DNA of 64,000 nucleotides from Erwinia billingiae Eb661 (GTDB taxonomy: Bacteria > Pseudomonadota > Gammaproteobacteria > Enterobacterales > Enterobacteriaceae). A model generated the notes under the pieces. That model did not search any database and was not told where the DNA came from. It saw only the letters and a list, made by a program, of their open reading frames with translations. Positions 8,252-18,382 of this stretch are shown one piece after another (within the stretch, counting starts at the first letter, position 1; every line of letters starts with the position of its first letter). The position numbers and the translations under genes are program-made. The DNA lies in contig NC_014306.1 in assembly GCF_000196615.1 (NCBI RefSeq), positions 2,790,001 to 2,854,000 of the forward strand, read 5' to 3'.

Positions 8252-8590
8252 TTAGTTACACAGCTTCTGAGTGCGCTCGATAATCGGCGTCAGGCTCTTT
8301 TTCTGGCCCGGATGCTGTGGGTCGTCGCTCTGGATAATGCTGATGTTCTGCCCTTTCGCCTGCCCGCTCTTCACCAGAGCGCTGGCGACATCGTTGATTG
8401 GGTACTGCGCCAGCGTGCTTGGATTGATAACAAACAGCGCATTGCCTTTGGCACAGGTCAACATCACTTCTTCGCGGTCGAAAGGCCAGGTATCCTTGCC
8501 CATTTCAAAACGACTTACGGTGATAATCTCCGCCGCCATGGCGCTGGAACAAAAACTCAGTGCAATCATCAGACTGGCCAATTTTTTCAT
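8252..8590 (-). CDS. yebY: YebY, DUF2511 periplasmic protein
   Basis: A 112-residue protein with a cleavable signal peptide (MKKLASLMIALSFCSSAMAA) and a mature region carrying VSRFEMGKD, EEVMLTC and NPSTLAQYP blocks as in E. coli YebY. Two cysteines (in LTCAKG and the terminal KLCN) could form a disulfide. Molecular function is not established. It is the last gene of a copC-copD-yebY string on the minus strand, which suggests a role linked to envelope copper handling. Confidence 0.9.
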   Translation of the reverse strand: MKKLASLMIALSFCSSAMAAEIITVSRFEMGKDTWPFDREEVMLTCAKGNALFVINPSTLAQYPINDVASALVKSGQAKGQNISIIQSDDPQHPGQKKSLTPIIERTQKLCN

Positions 8591-8650
8591 GGTGGTGCGA
8601 ACCCTCTCTGGATAACGCCTGCCGTGTGCAGGCGGTAGAAATAATCAGTA

Positions 8651-9514
8651 TCAGGCCGGTTCAAGCGTGGCAAACACGCTAACCAGCAGCAAAACCAACG
8701 CCGAGAGCAACAGCTCAGCCAGCGTGGTCAGCAGGAATTTATGTTGGGCATTCTCACCGCTACGCTGAAATCGTGGCACCAGCCAGTAACGGTTAAACAG
8801 GGCGACCGCACACATCAACGCCACCAGCAGCGTCTTAATCAGTAGCAGCTGACTGTAGAGCTGAAAGCTGGCCGGTGGCCAGCCCAGCAGCAATAGCGCG
8901 TTGATCACGCCACTGATCACCACCAGCGCCACCGCCAGATGCCCGTAGCGTGAAAAGCGCATCAGGGTGCGGATCGCGTCATAGCGTGTCGCCATCTGTC
9001 GCGCGTCTTTCATCAGCAGTGCCACCGGCAGCAATCCACCGGCCCAGAAGGCCGCCGAGAGCAAATGCACGGCCTGATTGGTGCGTTGCAGCATGCCCAT
9101 CGCGGCATGTCCGACAAAGGCCAGGCCCACCAGCTGCCCTACTCCACTCAGCAATAACAGCTGCTGACGAATACGGCCCTGAAGCAGCAATGCCGCCACG
9201 CCCAACAAGGCGGCGATCAGCTGCCATTGCCAGGCCTGACCAAAACGGGTCTGCAATACCGCCAGCCAGACGTCCGTATTGCCGAGATCCTGCCAGCCAT
9301 CGCCCATCAGCCCGGTTTGGGCGGCGAGCAGCATAACGGCGGTAATCAACGCCGTTATCGCGCTGCAACTCAATAACAGGCGAAAACGTCCCGCCAAATA
9401 GGATCGAAAACGGGCCGGCGCCATCAATGCGGTATACAGGCTGCCGCTTGCCAGCGACATCAGCGCGGCAAAGTGCAGCCAGCGGCAGAGTATATAAAAG
9501 GTGCTGAGGGACAT
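8651..9514 (-). CDS. copD: CopD/PcoD-family copper membrane protein (YebZ)
   Basis: A 287-residue polytopic inner-membrane protein with about eight hydrophobic segments and conserved histidines (for example WLHFAAL near the N-terminus, FVGHAAMG and AVHLLSAAFW). These fit the CopD domain thought to pass copper through or buffer it at the inner membrane. Length agrees with E. coli YebZ (290). It starts one base after the copC stop, so the two are translationally close. With CopC upstream and YebY downstream it forms a copper-related operon. Confidence 0.9.
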   Translation of the reverse strand: MSLSTFYILCRWLHFAALMSLASGSLYTALMAPARFRSYLAGRFRLLLSCSAITALITAVMLLAAQTGLMGDGWQDLGNTDVWLAVLQTRFGQAWQWQLIAALLGVAALLLQGRIRQQLLLLSGVGQLVGLAFVGHAAMGMLQRTNQAVHLLSAAFWAGGLLPVALLMKDARQMATRYDAIRTLMRFSRYGHLAVALVVISGVINALLLLGWPPASFQLYSQLLLIKTLLVALMCAVALFNRYWLVPRFQRSGENAQHKFLLTTLAELLLSALVLLLVSVFATLEPA

Positions 9515-9515
9515 C

Positions 9516-9881
9516 TTACTTCACGCTAAAGCTGTAATTCCCGTTGGTTTTATGTCCGTCTACCGAAAGCACATGCCAGTTCACCAGGTAATGACCCGAG
9601 AGCAACGGCTGCTGTAAGGGCGCAATCAGCTGGTTATGCTGTTTTGGTGCGCGCTCAGCTTTGGCGGTAGGGATCGCTTTCTGATTGCCGTCGAGGATCA
9701 CCACGCCGCTGAAAGCAGGTTCGATATCTTCAGAGAAGGTTAGCGTTAACGCCTGAGGAGAGGCTTCAACATTCGCATTCGCGGCGGGATATTGGCTCTT
9801 CAAATGAGCATGTGCAGAAGCTTGCTGAGAGAAGGCGGCAGCGGTCAACGCCAGAGCAAAAACCATAGAGAACTTACGCAT
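9516..9881 (-). CDS. copC: CopC-family periplasmic copper-binding protein (YobA)
   Basis: A 121-residue secreted protein. The signal peptide ends at SQQASA, so the mature protein begins HAHLKSQYPA. This N-terminal histidine is the Cu(II) ligand of CopC proteins. Further conserved pieces are LTFSEDIEP and the C-terminal WHVLSVDGHKTNG, which supplies another histidine ligand. It is the first gene of the copC-copD-yebY operon. The promoter should lie in 9882-10044, which it shares with divergent holE. Confidence 0.92.
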   Translation of the reverse strand: MRKFSMVFALALTAAAFSQQASAHAHLKSQYPAANANVEASPQALTLTFSEDIEPAFSGVVILDGNQKAIPTAKAERAPKQHNQLIAPLQQPLLSGHYLVNWHVLSVDGHKTNGNYSFSVK

Positions 9882-10044
9882 AATAGTCGTATCATCCTGT
9901 CCTTGGCAGCCCGATAGCTGCGATGAGGCCGAAAGGATACCCCGCTTAAAATAATGTGTCGAGCCGATAACTGCGCTAAGCAGACCCAGGCTTGCGAAAG
10001 TGCACTAACTGCTATATTTTTGCCGCCGTAACAGGAGAAAGCTG

Positions 10045-10275
10045 ATGACTCAAAATCTGGCCAACTGGCCGCAGGAAGAAAAAGATAAGGTTAACGTTGA
10101 CCTGGCCGCTGCAGGTGTGGCGTTTAAAGAACGCTATAACATGCCGGTAATTGCCGAAATGGTTGAGCGCGAGCAGCCGGAAGCATTACGTGACTGGTTC
10201 CGTCAGCGTCTGACGCAATATCGCCAGGCTTCACTGAGCCTCTCGCGCTTACCTTACGAACCAAAACTAAAATAG
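10045..10275 (+). CDS. holE: HolE, DNA polymerase III theta subunit
   Basis: Theta (76 residues, the same length as in E. coli) binds the epsilon proofreading subunit in the polymerase III core and stabilises it. The family core [20 protein letters not shown], then [13 protein letters not shown] and LRDWFRQRL, is plainly present. The start is an ATG preceded by AGGAGAAAGCTG. Position next to copC and exoX is as in E. coli. Confidence 0.96.
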   Translation: MTQNLANWPQEEKDKVNVDLAAAGVAFKERYNMPVIAEMVEREQPEALRDWFRQRLTQYRQASLSLSRLPYEPKLK

Positions 10276-10359
10276 CCGTCAATTTGACTTAATATCTCTT
10301 GTCTTTATTCACCGCTTCGGTTGTGATGATGGCCTCAATGAGGCCTTGCTGGAGAGCTT

Positions 10360-11118
10360 ATGTCTGTCTGGAGTATCGCTGCTGCTCAATCAGGTTCGCG
10401 ACCGGGTGACATCACCTGGAACATTTCCCGCCACCTTGAATTCATTCTTCAGGCTGCATCCCATCACATCGATTTACTGATCTTCCCTGAACTTTCCCTC
10501 ACCGGCTATGAACTCTCCCTGGTGCCCACTCTGGCGATGACCCTGGACGATCCGCGTTTGCAGGTGTTTGCCGATGCCGCAACTGCCCATCAAATGTCGA
10601 TTGTCATCGGCCTGCCGCTGGTTAACGGCGAGGATATTCTGCTCAGCGCCGTGGCTTTCCTGCCGGATGGCACCAAGGTGGCCTACGGCAAACGCAATCT
10701 GTTTGGTGATGAGAAGCTGTTCTTTACCGCGGGTGAAGGCGTGCCGCTGTTTGGTTATCAGCGTCATCATGTCGCCATGGCGATCTGCGCGGATATCAGC
10801 GTGGAAGAGTATGCCCGCGACGCGGCAAGACGTGGCGCCAACCTGTATGCCACTGGCGTACTGGTTTCGGAAAAGGGCTATCACAATGATTGTGAATACC
10901 TGGCGCGGTGGTCACGCGACTACAAAATGGCGGTGCTGATGGCCAACCATGCCCTGCCCACCGGCGGTTATCAAAGCGCGGGCAAGAGTGCGCTGTGGGA
11001 TGAAAGCGGCAGACAGGTGGTCGCTGGCGGCGAAGGTGAGCAGTTAGTCATTGCCAGAAGAACGGGTAATGATTGGCAAGGAGAGGTGCATTCGTTACGC
11101 TACCCGCCAGTTTTTTAA
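10360..11118 (+). CDS. yobB: YobB, carbon-nitrogen (nitrilase-family) hydrolase
   Basis: A 252-residue member of the nitrilase/amidase superfamily. The Glu-Lys-Cys triad is visible: Glu in FPELSLTG (about residue 46), Lys in AYGKRNLFGDE (about 109) and Cys in AICADIS (about 143). The product is longer than the annotated E. coli YobB (218), which suggests that this copy is complete. Substrate is unknown. ATG 10360 has GGAGAG six bases upstream. exoX starts 12 bases after its stop, so the two are probably one transcript. Confidence 0.88.
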   Translation: MSVWSIAAAQSGSRPGDITWNISRHLEFILQAASHHIDLLIFPELSLTGYELSLVPTLAMTLDDPRLQVFADAATAHQMSIVIGLPLVNGEDILLSAVAFLPDGTKVAYGKRNLFGDEKLFFTAGEGVPLFGYQRHHVAMAICADISVEEYARDAARRGANLYATGVLVSEKGYHNDCEYLARWSRDYKMAVLMANHALPTGGYQSAGKSALWDESGRQVVAGGEGEQLVIARRTGNDWQGEVHSLRYPPVF

Positions 11119-11130
11119 AAGGGACGCATA

Positions 11131-11796
11131 ATGTTACGCGTGATAGATACCGAAACCTGCGGTCTGCAGGGTGGAATTGTGGAAGTGGCGTCGGTCGATG
11201 TGATTGATGGCAAGATTGTCAATCCGATGAGTGATTTGATCTGCCCTGACCGGCCAATCAGCCCACATGCGATGGCGATTCATCGCATCACCGAAGCGAT
11301 GGTCGCGGATAAGCCGCCTATCGAGCACGCCATCGGTCGTTATCACGGCAGTCCCTATTACGTCGCCCACAACGCCAGCTTCGACCGGCGGATGCTGCCC
11401 GAAATGCACGGAGAGTGGATTTGTACCATGACCCTGGCACGCGGATTGTGGCCAGGCATCAAATACAGTAACCAGGCACTGCGCGAAACCCTGAAGCTGG
11501 AGGTTACCCCTCCGGCCGATCTTCACGCGCACCGGGCGCTGTACGACTGCTATGTCACTGCCGCCCTGCTGATCCGCATTATGGATTATTCCGGCTGGGA
11601 TGCTGCCGAGATGATCCGCAGAATGCTGGTGAAAGGCTCAAGCACCACCTTCCCGTTTGGCAAATACCGTGGCAGTAAAATTGATGATGTGGCGAAACGC
11701 GATCCGGGATACCTCAAATGGATGCTGAAAAATATCCCGGATCTTAAGCCCGATCTGCGCAGCGCGATGGAACGCGCGTTGTCAGCTGAGGATTAG
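11131..11796 (+). CDS. exoX: ExoX, exodeoxyribonuclease X (DEDDh family)
   Basis: ExoX is a 3'-5' DNA exonuclease used in mismatch repair and UV repair. The product is 221 residues (E. coli 220). Exo motifs are visible: VIDTETCG (Exo I, Asp and Glu), [11 protein letters not shown] (Exo II) and [10 protein letters not shown] (Exo III, His and Asp). The C-terminus carries [11 protein letters not shown], as in ExoX and related nucleases. Its last four bases overlap the convergent ptrB gene. Confidence 0.94.
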   Translation: MLRVIDTETCGLQGGIVEVASVDVIDGKIVNPMSDLICPDRPISPHAMAIHRITEAMVADKPPIEHAIGRYHGSPYYVAHNASFDRRMLPEMHGEWICTMTLARGLWPGIKYSNQALRETLKLEVTPPADLHAHRALYDCYVTAALLIRIMDYSGWDAAEMIRRMLVKGSSTTFPFGKYRGSKIDDVAKRDPGYLKWMLKNIPDLKPDLRSAMERALSAED

Positions 11797-13859
11797 TTTG
11801 CGTTGCCCGCGCTGAGCGTTTCCTGCGCCAGCGCGATCAAGAAGGTGTATTCCAGCGCCACGCCTTCGTAAGCCTTGAAGCGTCCTGATTTACCGCCGTG
11901 TCCTGAGTCCATATCGGTGCAGATCATCAGCAGGTTATCGTCCGTTTTCAGCTCTCTCAGCTTCGCCACCCATTTTGCCGGTTCCCAGTACTGTACCTGG
12001 GAATCGTGCAGACCGGTGGTGATCAGCAAATGCGGATAGGCCTGGGCAGTAACGCAATCATACGGGCTGTATTGACGAATGTAGCGGTAATACTGCTCTT
12101 CCGCCGGATTGCCCCACTCGTCATATTCCCCGGTGGTAAGCGGAATGGATTCATCGAGCATGGTGGTAACAACGTCGACAAACGGCACCTGCGCCACAAC
12201 GCCATGGAATCGGTCAGGCGCCATATTGATCACCGCACCCATCAGCAGGCCACCGGCGCTGCCGCCCATCGCATAAAGCTTATCAGGATGACCATATCCC
12301 TGTGCCACCAGCGCATCGGTCAGATCGATGAAGTCGTTGAAGGTATTCATCTTGTTTAACAGGCGGCCATCGTCATACCACTGCTGCCCCAATTCTCCGC
12401 CACCGCGAATATGCGTCAGGGCAAAGACGAATCCGCGATCCAGCAGGCTCAGGCGGCTGGCGCTGAAATCGGCATCCATACTGCTGCCATAAGAGCCATA
12501 GCCGTACACCAGCAGCGGATTTTTGCCCGGCTGATAGTGGTCGCGGTGATAGACCAGGGAAACCGGCACTTCAACGCCATCACGGGCGGTGATCCAGTGA
12601 CGTTCACTGCGATAGTTGCTGCCATCAAAGCCCTTAACCTCAGCCTGTTTCAGCATCTTGCGCTCGCCACTGTCCAAATCCAGCTCAAACAACGTGTCCG
12701 GTGTGGTCATTGACGAGTAGCCATAACGGATTTTGCTGGTCTCCGGGCTGGGATTGTAGGAAAGCCAGGTGACATAGGCCGGATCGTCAAAGGCGATGCC
12801 TGACTCCTTGCCGGTCAGCCAGTGGATCTGGCGCAGGCTGGTCAGCCCACCTTCACGTTCTTCGACCACCAGCCAGTCACGGAACAGGCTGAAATCTTCC
12901 AGCACTACGTCAGGCCGTGGCGGGATCAGTGTCTGCCACTTGTCTTCCGCGAAAGCAGCGGTCCGGTACAGACCGAAATTTTTGCCTTCACGATTCGAAC
13001 GCACATAGAACTGATGCTGGTAATGATCAACGCCATATTCGTGATCCTTTCGGCGCTGGCAGAACAGTTGCGGTTCGGCATTCGGGTCAGCGGCATCCAA
13101 CAGCAGAACTTCGCTGGTGGTGCTGCTGCTCAGGGAGATGAGGATATAGTCTTCCGAGGTGGTTTTGTGCACGCCGACGTAGAAGGTATCGTCCAGCTCT
13201 TCATATACCAGCTGGTCATCCTGCACAGGCGTTCCCAGCGTATGGCGCCAGACCTGATAAGGCAGCAGCGTCTGCTCATCTTTCTTCACGTAATACAGCG
13301 TACGGTTGTCGCTGGCCCAGGTCAGGCTGGATGAGACATTTTCCAGCACATCTTCGTACCAGTCTCCGGTTTCCAGATTGCAGAAGCGGATGCCGTACTG
13401 ACGACGTGAGAGGAAATCCTCTGCCACCGCCATGATTTTATTATCGCCGGTGATGCCGACGCCGCCGAGGGTATAAAAATCGCTGTCCTTCGCACGCAGG
13501 TTGCCGTCCAGCAACACGTCCCACTGATCAGGCGTAGTGGTCTCTTCAGGCTGGCGCGTATAGATGGCGTATTCATTGCCCTCTTCATAACGGCTTTGAT
13601 AGCGGTAACCCTTTCTGACGTAAGGGACCGAGTGATCGCGCTGGGGAATGCGGTCAATAATCTCCTTCAGCACCGTCTCCTGCAGCGCCTGCTGCGACTG
13701 CATGATCTCTTTACCATAGGCATTTTCGGCCTTCAGGTAGTCGAGGACCGCAGGATCTTCCCGCTTGTCATCGCGCAGCCAGTAATAATTATCGGTGCGG
13801 GTTTCTCCGTGGAGCGTCATATCGAAAGGAATTTTTTTGGCAATTGGTGGTTTATGCAT
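11793..13859 (-). CDS. ptrB: PtrB, oligopeptidase B
   Basis: A serine peptidase of family S9A (688 residues; E. coli 686) that cleaves small peptides after Arg or Lys in the cytoplasm. The beta-propeller occupies roughly residues 75-400 and the alpha/beta hydrolase domain the rest. The catalytic Ser is in GGSAGG, the Asp in TGLHDSQV and the His in DSGHGGKSG. The start ATG at 13859 gives MHKPPIAKK. It converges on exoX with a four-base overlap. Confidence 0.96.
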   Translation of the reverse strand: MHKPPIAKKIPFDMTLHGETRTDNYYWLRDDKREDPAVLDYLKAENAYGKEIMQSQQALQETVLKEIIDRIPQRDHSVPYVRKGYRYQSRYEEGNEYAIYTRQPEETTTPDQWDVLLDGNLRAKDSDFYTLGGVGITGDNKIMAVAEDFLSRRQYGIRFCNLETGDWYEDVLENVSSSLTWASDNRTLYYVKKDEQTLLPYQVWRHTLGTPVQDDQLVYEELDDTFYVGVHKTTSEDYILISLSSSTTSEVLLLDAADPNAEPQLFCQRRKDHEYGVDHYQHQFYVRSNREGKNFGLYRTAAFAEDKWQTLIPPRPDVVLEDFSLFRDWLVVEEREGGLTSLRQIHWLTGKESGIAFDDPAYVTWLSYNPSPETSKIRYGYSSMTTPDTLFELDLDSGERKMLKQAEVKGFDGSNYRSERHWITARDGVEVPVSLVYHRDHYQPGKNPLLVYGYGSYGSSMDADFSASRLSLLDRGFVFALTHIRGGGELGQQWYDDGRLLNKMNTFNDFIDLTDALVAQGYGHPDKLYAMGGSAGGLLMGAVINMAPDRFHGVVAQVPFVDVVTTMLDESIPLTTGEYDEWGNPAEEQYYRYIRQYSPYDCVTAQAYPHLLITTGLHDSQVQYWEPAKWVAKLRELKTDDNLLMICTDMDSGHGGKSGRFKAYEGVALEYTFLIALAQETLSAGNAN

Positions 13860-13954
13860 GGTTCAGCCCCGTTGGATCAATCACATAGGCTAAGGGTGGC
13901 AGTTGTTATCAAGATTGCCAAGCGCAATGGCAGGAGATTGGAAAAATAGTGTGA

Positions 13955-13978
13955 CGGGGTGACGCAAGCGTCACCCCG
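13955..13978. terminator. Symmetric hairpin between ptrB and yebE
   Basis: CGGGGTGACG and CGTCACCCCG form a perfect 10-bp stem around CAAG. On the minus strand, in the sense of yebE, the stem is followed after seven bases by TATTTTT. It is therefore a weak or offset terminator for yebE, with the caveat that the T-run is not adjacent. Confidence 0.5.
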
Positions 13979-13987
13979 AAAGCAGGA

Positions 13988-14641
13988 TCAGGCGGTAAGC
14001 TTCAGCTTTTCGGCTTTAATATCTTCTGCCATGCTGTCGCGCACGTCCTGAGGGATTTTCAGTTCATCACCCAGCGCCTGAAGGTAGCTGCGCTCCATAA
14101 AGTGGTCGACGTCGATCACCAGGTTGCTGAGGAAATAGACCTCCAGCGCCTCTTCTTCGTTTTTCACGTCCACGGCCAGTTTTTGTGGGTCAAGCGGCAT
14201 ATCAATCGCCTGCTGTATCAGCCGCTCGCCATCTGCGCCAAGCCCGGACTGATGGATATGCTCGTTAATGGCCTGTCGTTCCTGGGTATCAATATGCCCG
14301 TCGCTTTTCGCGGCGAAGACCAGCGCCTGCACCAGACGCTCGGCCCGGCGATCAACGGGTGACTGCTGCTGACCGAATTGCGGCTGATCCTGATGGGTTT
14401 CGCTTACCCGATCCTTATACTTTTTCCACAGTACGGCACCTGCTGCGGCGCTACCGCCGATGATCAGCGCATTTTTGCCATACTTGGTCAGCAGACTACG
14501 AGAGGATTTGCTGGCAATCAGCAAACCGGCCAGTCCGCCAAGCGCGCCCGGTGCCAGCATTTTACTAAGGCCTTCACCGCCGCCTTTGCCGTCTTTACTG
14601 CCTCCCAGTACCGTTTGAATCTGTTGCAGCCAGTTACTCAT
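13988..14641 (-). CDS. yebE: YebE, DUF533 inner-membrane protein
   Basis: A 217-residue protein (E. coli 219). The N-terminal part is glycine-rich with a hydrophobic segment near residues 30-75. The C-terminal half is the TerB-like DUF533 domain, with [11 protein letters not shown] and [12 protein letters not shown]. Function is unknown; in E. coli it responds to envelope stress. The start ATG 14641 follows AAGGAAAGGC; the open frame extends 17 codons further without a better ribosome site. Confidence 0.92.
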   Translation of the reverse strand: MSNWLQQIQTVLGGSKDGKGGGEGLSKMLAPGALGGLAGLLIASKSSRSLLTKYGKNALIIGGSAAAGAVLWKKYKDRVSETHQDQPQFGQQQSPVDRRAERLVQALVFAAKSDGHIDTQERQAINEHIHQSGLGADGERLIQQAIDMPLDPQKLAVDVKNEEEALEVYFLSNLVIDVDHFMERSYLQALGDELKIPQDVRDSMAEDIKAEKLKLTA

Positions 14642-14864
14642 TGCCTTTCCTTCTTCAGCGGAAAACAACCAGCATAGAGCGACTTGCGTCAAGAAGCGTC
14701 AAAGCAGGAAAAGCCTGGAAAACCTTCACGGCCAGTAGACGCTAAGCCGTCAGCTATACTTAGCCCACCAGTCGAACCTTCTGGTTCATATTGCCTCGCC
14801 AAAAGCGGCGGCTGAACCGACTGGATTTGTTTTTTTAAAGCACTGGCGTAAGGGAAAAATCATC

Positions 14865-15692
14865 ATGAGATTCAATAATAATCCGCTGTTTATCAATACG
14901 GTTCTGCTTGGCGGCAGCACAGAAGAGAAGTTGAAGGCTGCCAGCCAGGCCGGGTTTGATCAGGTTGAGCTCTGGCGTCAGGACGTGGAGGCAGCCAGCG
15001 GCGATGCCAGTGATGTGGCCAAATTACTGGATAACCACCGCCTGGCCCTGACGGATTACCAGGTGCTGCTGGATTTTGACGGCGCGCCAGACGGTCAGCG
15101 AGAGAGTAAACGCCAGGAAGCTCTGCAGATGCTGGATACCGCCGTTGAACTGGGCGCAACAACCTTGCTGACGCCTGCATCTACCCATCAGGGCTGCATT
15201 GCAGATCGTGAAGAGGAAGATATCCGCTGGCTGGCCCGCCAGGCAGGCAAACGTGGCCTGCGCGTGGCCTTTGAGGCCATGGCCTGGAGCACGCATATCA
15301 ACAATACGGCGGCGGCATGGCAGCTGGTGCAAAAGGTCAATGAACCCAATCTGGGATTGGTGGTGGATGCGTTTCACATTTTCGTGCTGAACCGCACGGT
15401 GGACGATCTGGCGGGGATTCCGATGGATAAGATCTTCCTGGTCCAGCTGTCCGACCTGGTTACCCTTCCCAGCCACGATCATCTGGTGGATGTGGCACGC
15501 CATCAGCGTTTATTGCCAGCCGAAGGAAATTTCCCGCTTTCATCCCTGGCTGACTATCTGCATCAGCAAGGCTATTCAGGCCCGATAGGACTGGAAGTGT
15601 TCAGCGATCGTTATCATCAACTGCCGCCGGCAGAGGTGGCCAGCAAAGCGCTGCAGTCGTTGAAAAAGGTGTTATCCGGCGGCGATCGTTAA
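14865..15692 (+). CDS. Sugar phosphate isomerase/epimerase-family protein
   Basis: A 275-residue TIM-barrel protein of the xylose-isomerase-like AP-endonuclease-2 superfamily. Likely metal ligands are Glu in AFEAMAW, Asp/His in LVVDAFHIF, a later His and the final Glu in IGLEVFSD. This matches sugar-phosphate or inositol isomerases and epimerases, but the substrate is not evident. The start follows AAGGGAAAAATC. It sits where E. coli has yebF, between yebE and yebG, and stands alone on the plus strand. Confidence 0.8.
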   Translation: MRFNNNPLFINTVLLGGSTEEKLKAASQAGFDQVELWRQDVEAASGDASDVAKLLDNHRLALTDYQVLLDFDGAPDGQRESKRQEALQMLDTAVELGATTLLTPASTHQGCIADREEEDIRWLARQAGKRGLRVAFEAMAWSTHINNTAAAWQLVQKVNEPNLGLVVDAFHIFVLNRTVDDLAGIPMDKIFLVQLSDLVTLPSHDHLVDVARHQRLLPAEGNFPLSSLADYLHQQGYSGPIGLEVFSDRYHQLPPAEVASKALQSLKKVLSGGDR

Positions 15693-15798
15693 CGGTAGCC
15701 GGTGAAGGAAATCACTAACAGGGAAGAATTAAGGCGAGGTTTCTGGCGCGTCAGGGAAAAATACCCTGCGCGCCACAGGCTGTGATGAAGTAAAAGGA

Positions 15799-16206
15799 TC
15801 AGGCCGCTTTAACGGTTCGTGCAGCCGACTTTGCTTTGGCCGCTTTGCCCGTTGAGGCTTCCGGCTCTTCCGCACCGGACTCTTCAGTCGGTTGATCTGC
15901 TGCAGCTTCAGCGCTGTCTTGTTCAACGTTCGGTTCAGCATCATTGCCAACGGCGGCGGTCTCGCTCGTCTCAGGCATCTTGCTGGTGCGCAGAATATGC
16001 TGCACGGCGTCTTTATTCTCCGCCAGGAACATGCCCAGCGCTTCACGCTGTGGTTCTTCCATGTCCAGAGGCGCCACGCTCAACCAGTCAGAAAAGGCTT
16101 CTGCCATATCGAGCATTTTATCGTACGCGTCGGCTTCTTTCTTACTGGCGAATGTCATCTTTTCCTCACCTTTTCTGACGACAACATATTTGATTTCAAC
16201 AGCCAT
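15799..16206 (-). CDS. yebG: YebG, SOS-induced DNA-associated protein
   Basis: The N-terminal half (MAVEIKYVVVRKGEEKMTF onward, to about residue 80) is the conserved YebG domain. The C-terminal tail is an Ala/Glu-rich low-complexity stretch ending in Lys/Ala-rich AAKAKSAARTVKAA, which makes the protein 135 residues against 96 in E. coli. YebG is a LexA-controlled gene, and a near-perfect LexA box lies just upstream at 16223-16242. The start at 16206 matches the family N-terminus. Biochemical function is not settled. Confidence 0.93.
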   Translation of the reverse strand: MAVEIKYVVVRKGEEKMTFASKKEADAYDKMLDMAEAFSDWLSVAPLDMEEPQREALGMFLAENKDAVQHILRTSKMPETSETAAVGNDAEPNVEQDSAEAAADQPTEESGAEEPEASTGKAAKAKSAARTVKAA

Positions 16207-16222
16207 AATCCACACCTCAGTT

Positions 16223-16242
16223 AACTGTATTTTTATACAGTA
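16223..16242 (-). promoter_or_regulatory. LexA box of yebG
   Basis: The 20-mer AACTGTATTTTTATACAGTA has the CTG-N10-CAG core with an AT-rich centre, matching the LexA consensus at almost every position. It ends 17 bases before the yebG start and explains SOS induction. Confidence 0.93.
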
Positions 16243-16286
16243 TATCAGACGTCTCTTTTTCGCTCAACCCTGGAAAGCGGATGTAC

Positions 16287-16309
16287 GCGCAATCGTTTTC
16301 GTTTATACT
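16287..16309 (+). promoter_or_regulatory. PurR box and -10 element of purT
   Basis: GCGCAATCGTTTTCGT at 16287-16302 matches the PurR operator ACGCAAACGTTTTCGT at 14 of 16 positions. It is followed at once by TATACT (16304-16309), a good -10 element, so the operator lies over the spacer. purT is a known PurR target in E. coli. No strong -35 is visible. Confidence 0.75.
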
Positions 16310-16343
16310 GCGCGCGTTTTTTCCATCCAATCAGGTAGAGATT

Positions 16344-17522
16344 ATGACCACTCTTGGTACCGCGCTGCGCCCTGCCGCAACCCGCGTAATGCTGTTAGGT
16401 TCAGGTGAACTGGGCAAAGAAGTGGCGCTGGAATGCCAGCGTCTTGGCGTTGAAGTGATTGCCGTCGATCGTTATGCCGATGCACCCGCAATGCACGTGG
16501 CGCACCGCAGCCACGTCATCAACATGCTGGATGGTGAAGCGTTGAAAGCGCTGGTGGCGCTCGAGCGCCCGGATTACATCGTGCCGGAAATTGAAGCCAT
16601 CGCCACCGATATGCTGATTGAGCTGGAAAAACAGGGTCAACACGTGGTGCCAACCGCCCGCGCTGCCCGCCTGACCATGAACCGCGAAGGGATCCGTCGC
16701 CTGGCGGCAGAAGAGCTGGCGTTGCCCACCTCCACCTACCGCTTTGCCGACAGCCAGCAGGCGTTTAATCAGGCGGCTGACGAAATCGGCTTCCCGTGCA
16801 TCGTGAAGCCGGTGATGAGCTCGTCAGGTAAAGGCCAGAGCTTTATCCGCGAAGCGTCACAGTTGGATGCGGCCTGGGAATACGCGCAGCAAGGCGGACG
16901 TGCGGGTGCTGGCCGGGTAATCGTTGAAGGTGTGGTGAAGTTTGATTTCGAAATCACCCTGCTGACCATCAGCGCGGTAGACGGCATTCACTTCTGCGCG
17001 CCGATTGGTCACCGTCAGGAAGATGGCGACTACCGTGAATCCTGGCAGCCGCAGCAGATGAGCGCCCTCGCGCTACAACGTGCTGAGCAGATTGCCGAAG
17101 AAGTGGTTAAGGCGCTGGGCGGCCACGGCCTGTTTGGTGTTGAGCTGTTTGTCTGTGGTGATGAGGTGGTGTTCAGTGAAGTTTCCCCTCGCCCACATGA
17201 CACCGGCATGGTGACGCTGATCTCTCAGGACCTGTCCGAATTTGCCCTGCACGTGCGTGCCTTCCTCGATCTGCCGATTGGCGGCATTCGTCAGTATGGC
17301 GCCGCCGCATCTGCGGTGATCCTGCCAGAACTGGATAGCGATAACGTGCAGTTTGCCAATCTGGGTGGCGTGCTGGGCGCCGGTCTGCAGGTGCGTCTGT
17401 TCGGCAAACCGGAAGTTCGGGGTAAGCGCCGTCTCGGCGTGGCGCTGGCCACGGGCGAGAACATCGATGATGCGGTACAGCGCGCGATTACCTGTGCAGC
17501 CGGTGTGAAAGTCAGCGGATAA
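16344..17522 (+). CDS. purT: PurT, formate-dependent phosphoribosylglycinamide formyltransferase
   Basis: PurT makes formyl-GAR from GAR, formate and ATP in purine synthesis, as the folate-independent alternative to PurN. The product is 392 residues, exactly the E. coli length. The N-terminal [18 protein letters not shown] is the pre-ATP-grasp domain, and the ATP-grasp core includes [15 protein letters not shown] and [13 protein letters not shown] chose ATG 16344 ([10 protein letters not shown]); the frame runs upstream to 16281 through the promoter and operator. Confidence 0.96.
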   Translation: MTTLGTALRPAATRVMLLGSGELGKEVALECQRLGVEVIAVDRYADAPAMHVAHRSHVINMLDGEALKALVALERPDYIVPEIEAIATDMLIELEKQGQHVVPTARAARLTMNREGIRRLAAEELALPTSTYRFADSQQAFNQAADEIGFPCIVKPVMSSSGKGQSFIREASQLDAAWEYAQQGGRAGAGRVIVEGVVKFDFEITLLTISAVDGIHFCAPIGHRQEDGDYRESWQPQQMSALALQRAEQIAEEVVKALGGHGLFGVELFVCGDEVVFSEVSPRPHDTGMVTLISQDLSEFALHVRAFLDLPIGGIRQYGAAASAVILPELDSDNVQFANLGGVLGAGLQVRLFGKPEVRGKRRLGVALATGENIDDAVQRAITCAAGVKVSG

Positions 17523-17542
17523 ACGCGCTTTCGTGCCGACAA

Positions 17543-17574
17543 AAAAGGGATGGCCTGTGCCATCCCTTTTGTTT
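17543..17574. terminator. Bidirectional terminator between purT and eda
   Basis: AAAAGGGATGGC pairs with GCCATCCCTTTT around a CTGT loop (12 bp). T-rich sequence follows on both strands, so it serves both purT and the convergent eda. Confidence 0.85.
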
Positions 17575-17592
17575 TATGCCTGATCCAACGTC

Positions 17593-18231
17593 TTATCGCG
17601 CGCCAGCTACCGCTTCTTTGGCCAACTGGGTGATACGATCGTAATCCCCTGCTTCCAGCGCATCAGCCGGAACCAGCCAGGAACCACCAATACAGAGCAC
17701 GCTTTTCAGCGCCAGATAGTCACGGTAGTTGGCCGGCGAAATGCCGCCCGTCGGGCAGAAACGCACCTGAGGGAACGGGCCGCCAATCGCCTGCAGCGCC
17801 TTCACGCCACCGTTGGCTTCAGCCGGGAAGAATTTAAATTCACGCAGGCCATAATCCAGACCGGTCATCAGTTCCGACACCGTGCTGATGCCAGGAATTA
17901 ACGGCACCGGGCCATCAACCGCTGCGCGTAACAGCGATTCGGTCACGCCAGGACTGATAACAAACTGCGCACCGGCATCGGTCACTTCTTTCAGCTGCTG
18001 GACGTTAAGTACCGTGCCCGCACCCACAATGGCTTCCGGCACTTCGCGGATCATCGCTTTCAGGGCATCCATCGCGCAGGGTGTTCTCAGCGTGACTTCT
18101 AATACTTTCACTCCGCCCGCCACCAGCGCTTTCGCCATTGGCACCGCGTGCTCAAGTTTGTTTACCACAATTACCGGCACCACAGGGCCAGTGGTCAGGA
18201 TTTGCTCGGCGCTGGTCTTCCAGTTAGTCAT
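17593..18231 (-). CDS. eda: Eda, 2-keto-3-deoxy-6-phosphogluconate aldolase
   Basis: Eda splits KDPG into pyruvate and glyceraldehyde-3-phosphate, and also acts on 4-hydroxy-2-oxoglutarate. The product is 212 residues with Glu45 and Arg49 in EVTLRTP, the Schiff-base Lys133 in EFKFFPAE, and the phosphate loop GGISP, all at the E. coli positions. In E. coli it is co-transcribed behind edd; here edd is absent and zwf is the next gene upstream, 204 bases away, with its own terminator in between. The aldolase therefore has its own promoter and probably serves hexuronate breakdown or the hydroxy-oxoglutarate reaction. Confidence 0.96.
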   Translation of the reverse strand: MTNWKTSAEQILTTGPVVPVIVVNKLEHAVPMAKALVAGGVKVLEVTLRTPCAMDALKAMIREVPEAIVGAGTVLNVQQLKEVTDAGAQFVISPGVTESLLRAAVDGPVPLIPGISTVSELMTGLDYGLREFKFFPAEANGGVKALQAIGGPFPQVRFCPTGGISPANYRDYLALKSVLCIGGSWLVPADALEAGDYDRITQLAKEAVAGAR

Positions 18232-18382
18232 CTTTCTGCTTCTCCAAAGCGACGCGCGTGGCGTCAGGACAGGAATACAGCCTCTACCATACAGGATTGC
18301 CCTTCCCTGCGTCCATGCGCTATCGCGGATTTTTAAAACTACGGTTCATTTTCTCTACGTCGCTTTTTGCCCACGCCTGCGC

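Noticed and set aside
8165..8638. 157-codon plus-strand frame opposite yebY
   Set aside because: Antisense of a recognised conserved gene.
16281..16343. Upstream extension of purT by 21 codons
   Set aside because: It covers the PurR box and the -10 element; the family start is the ATG at 16344.
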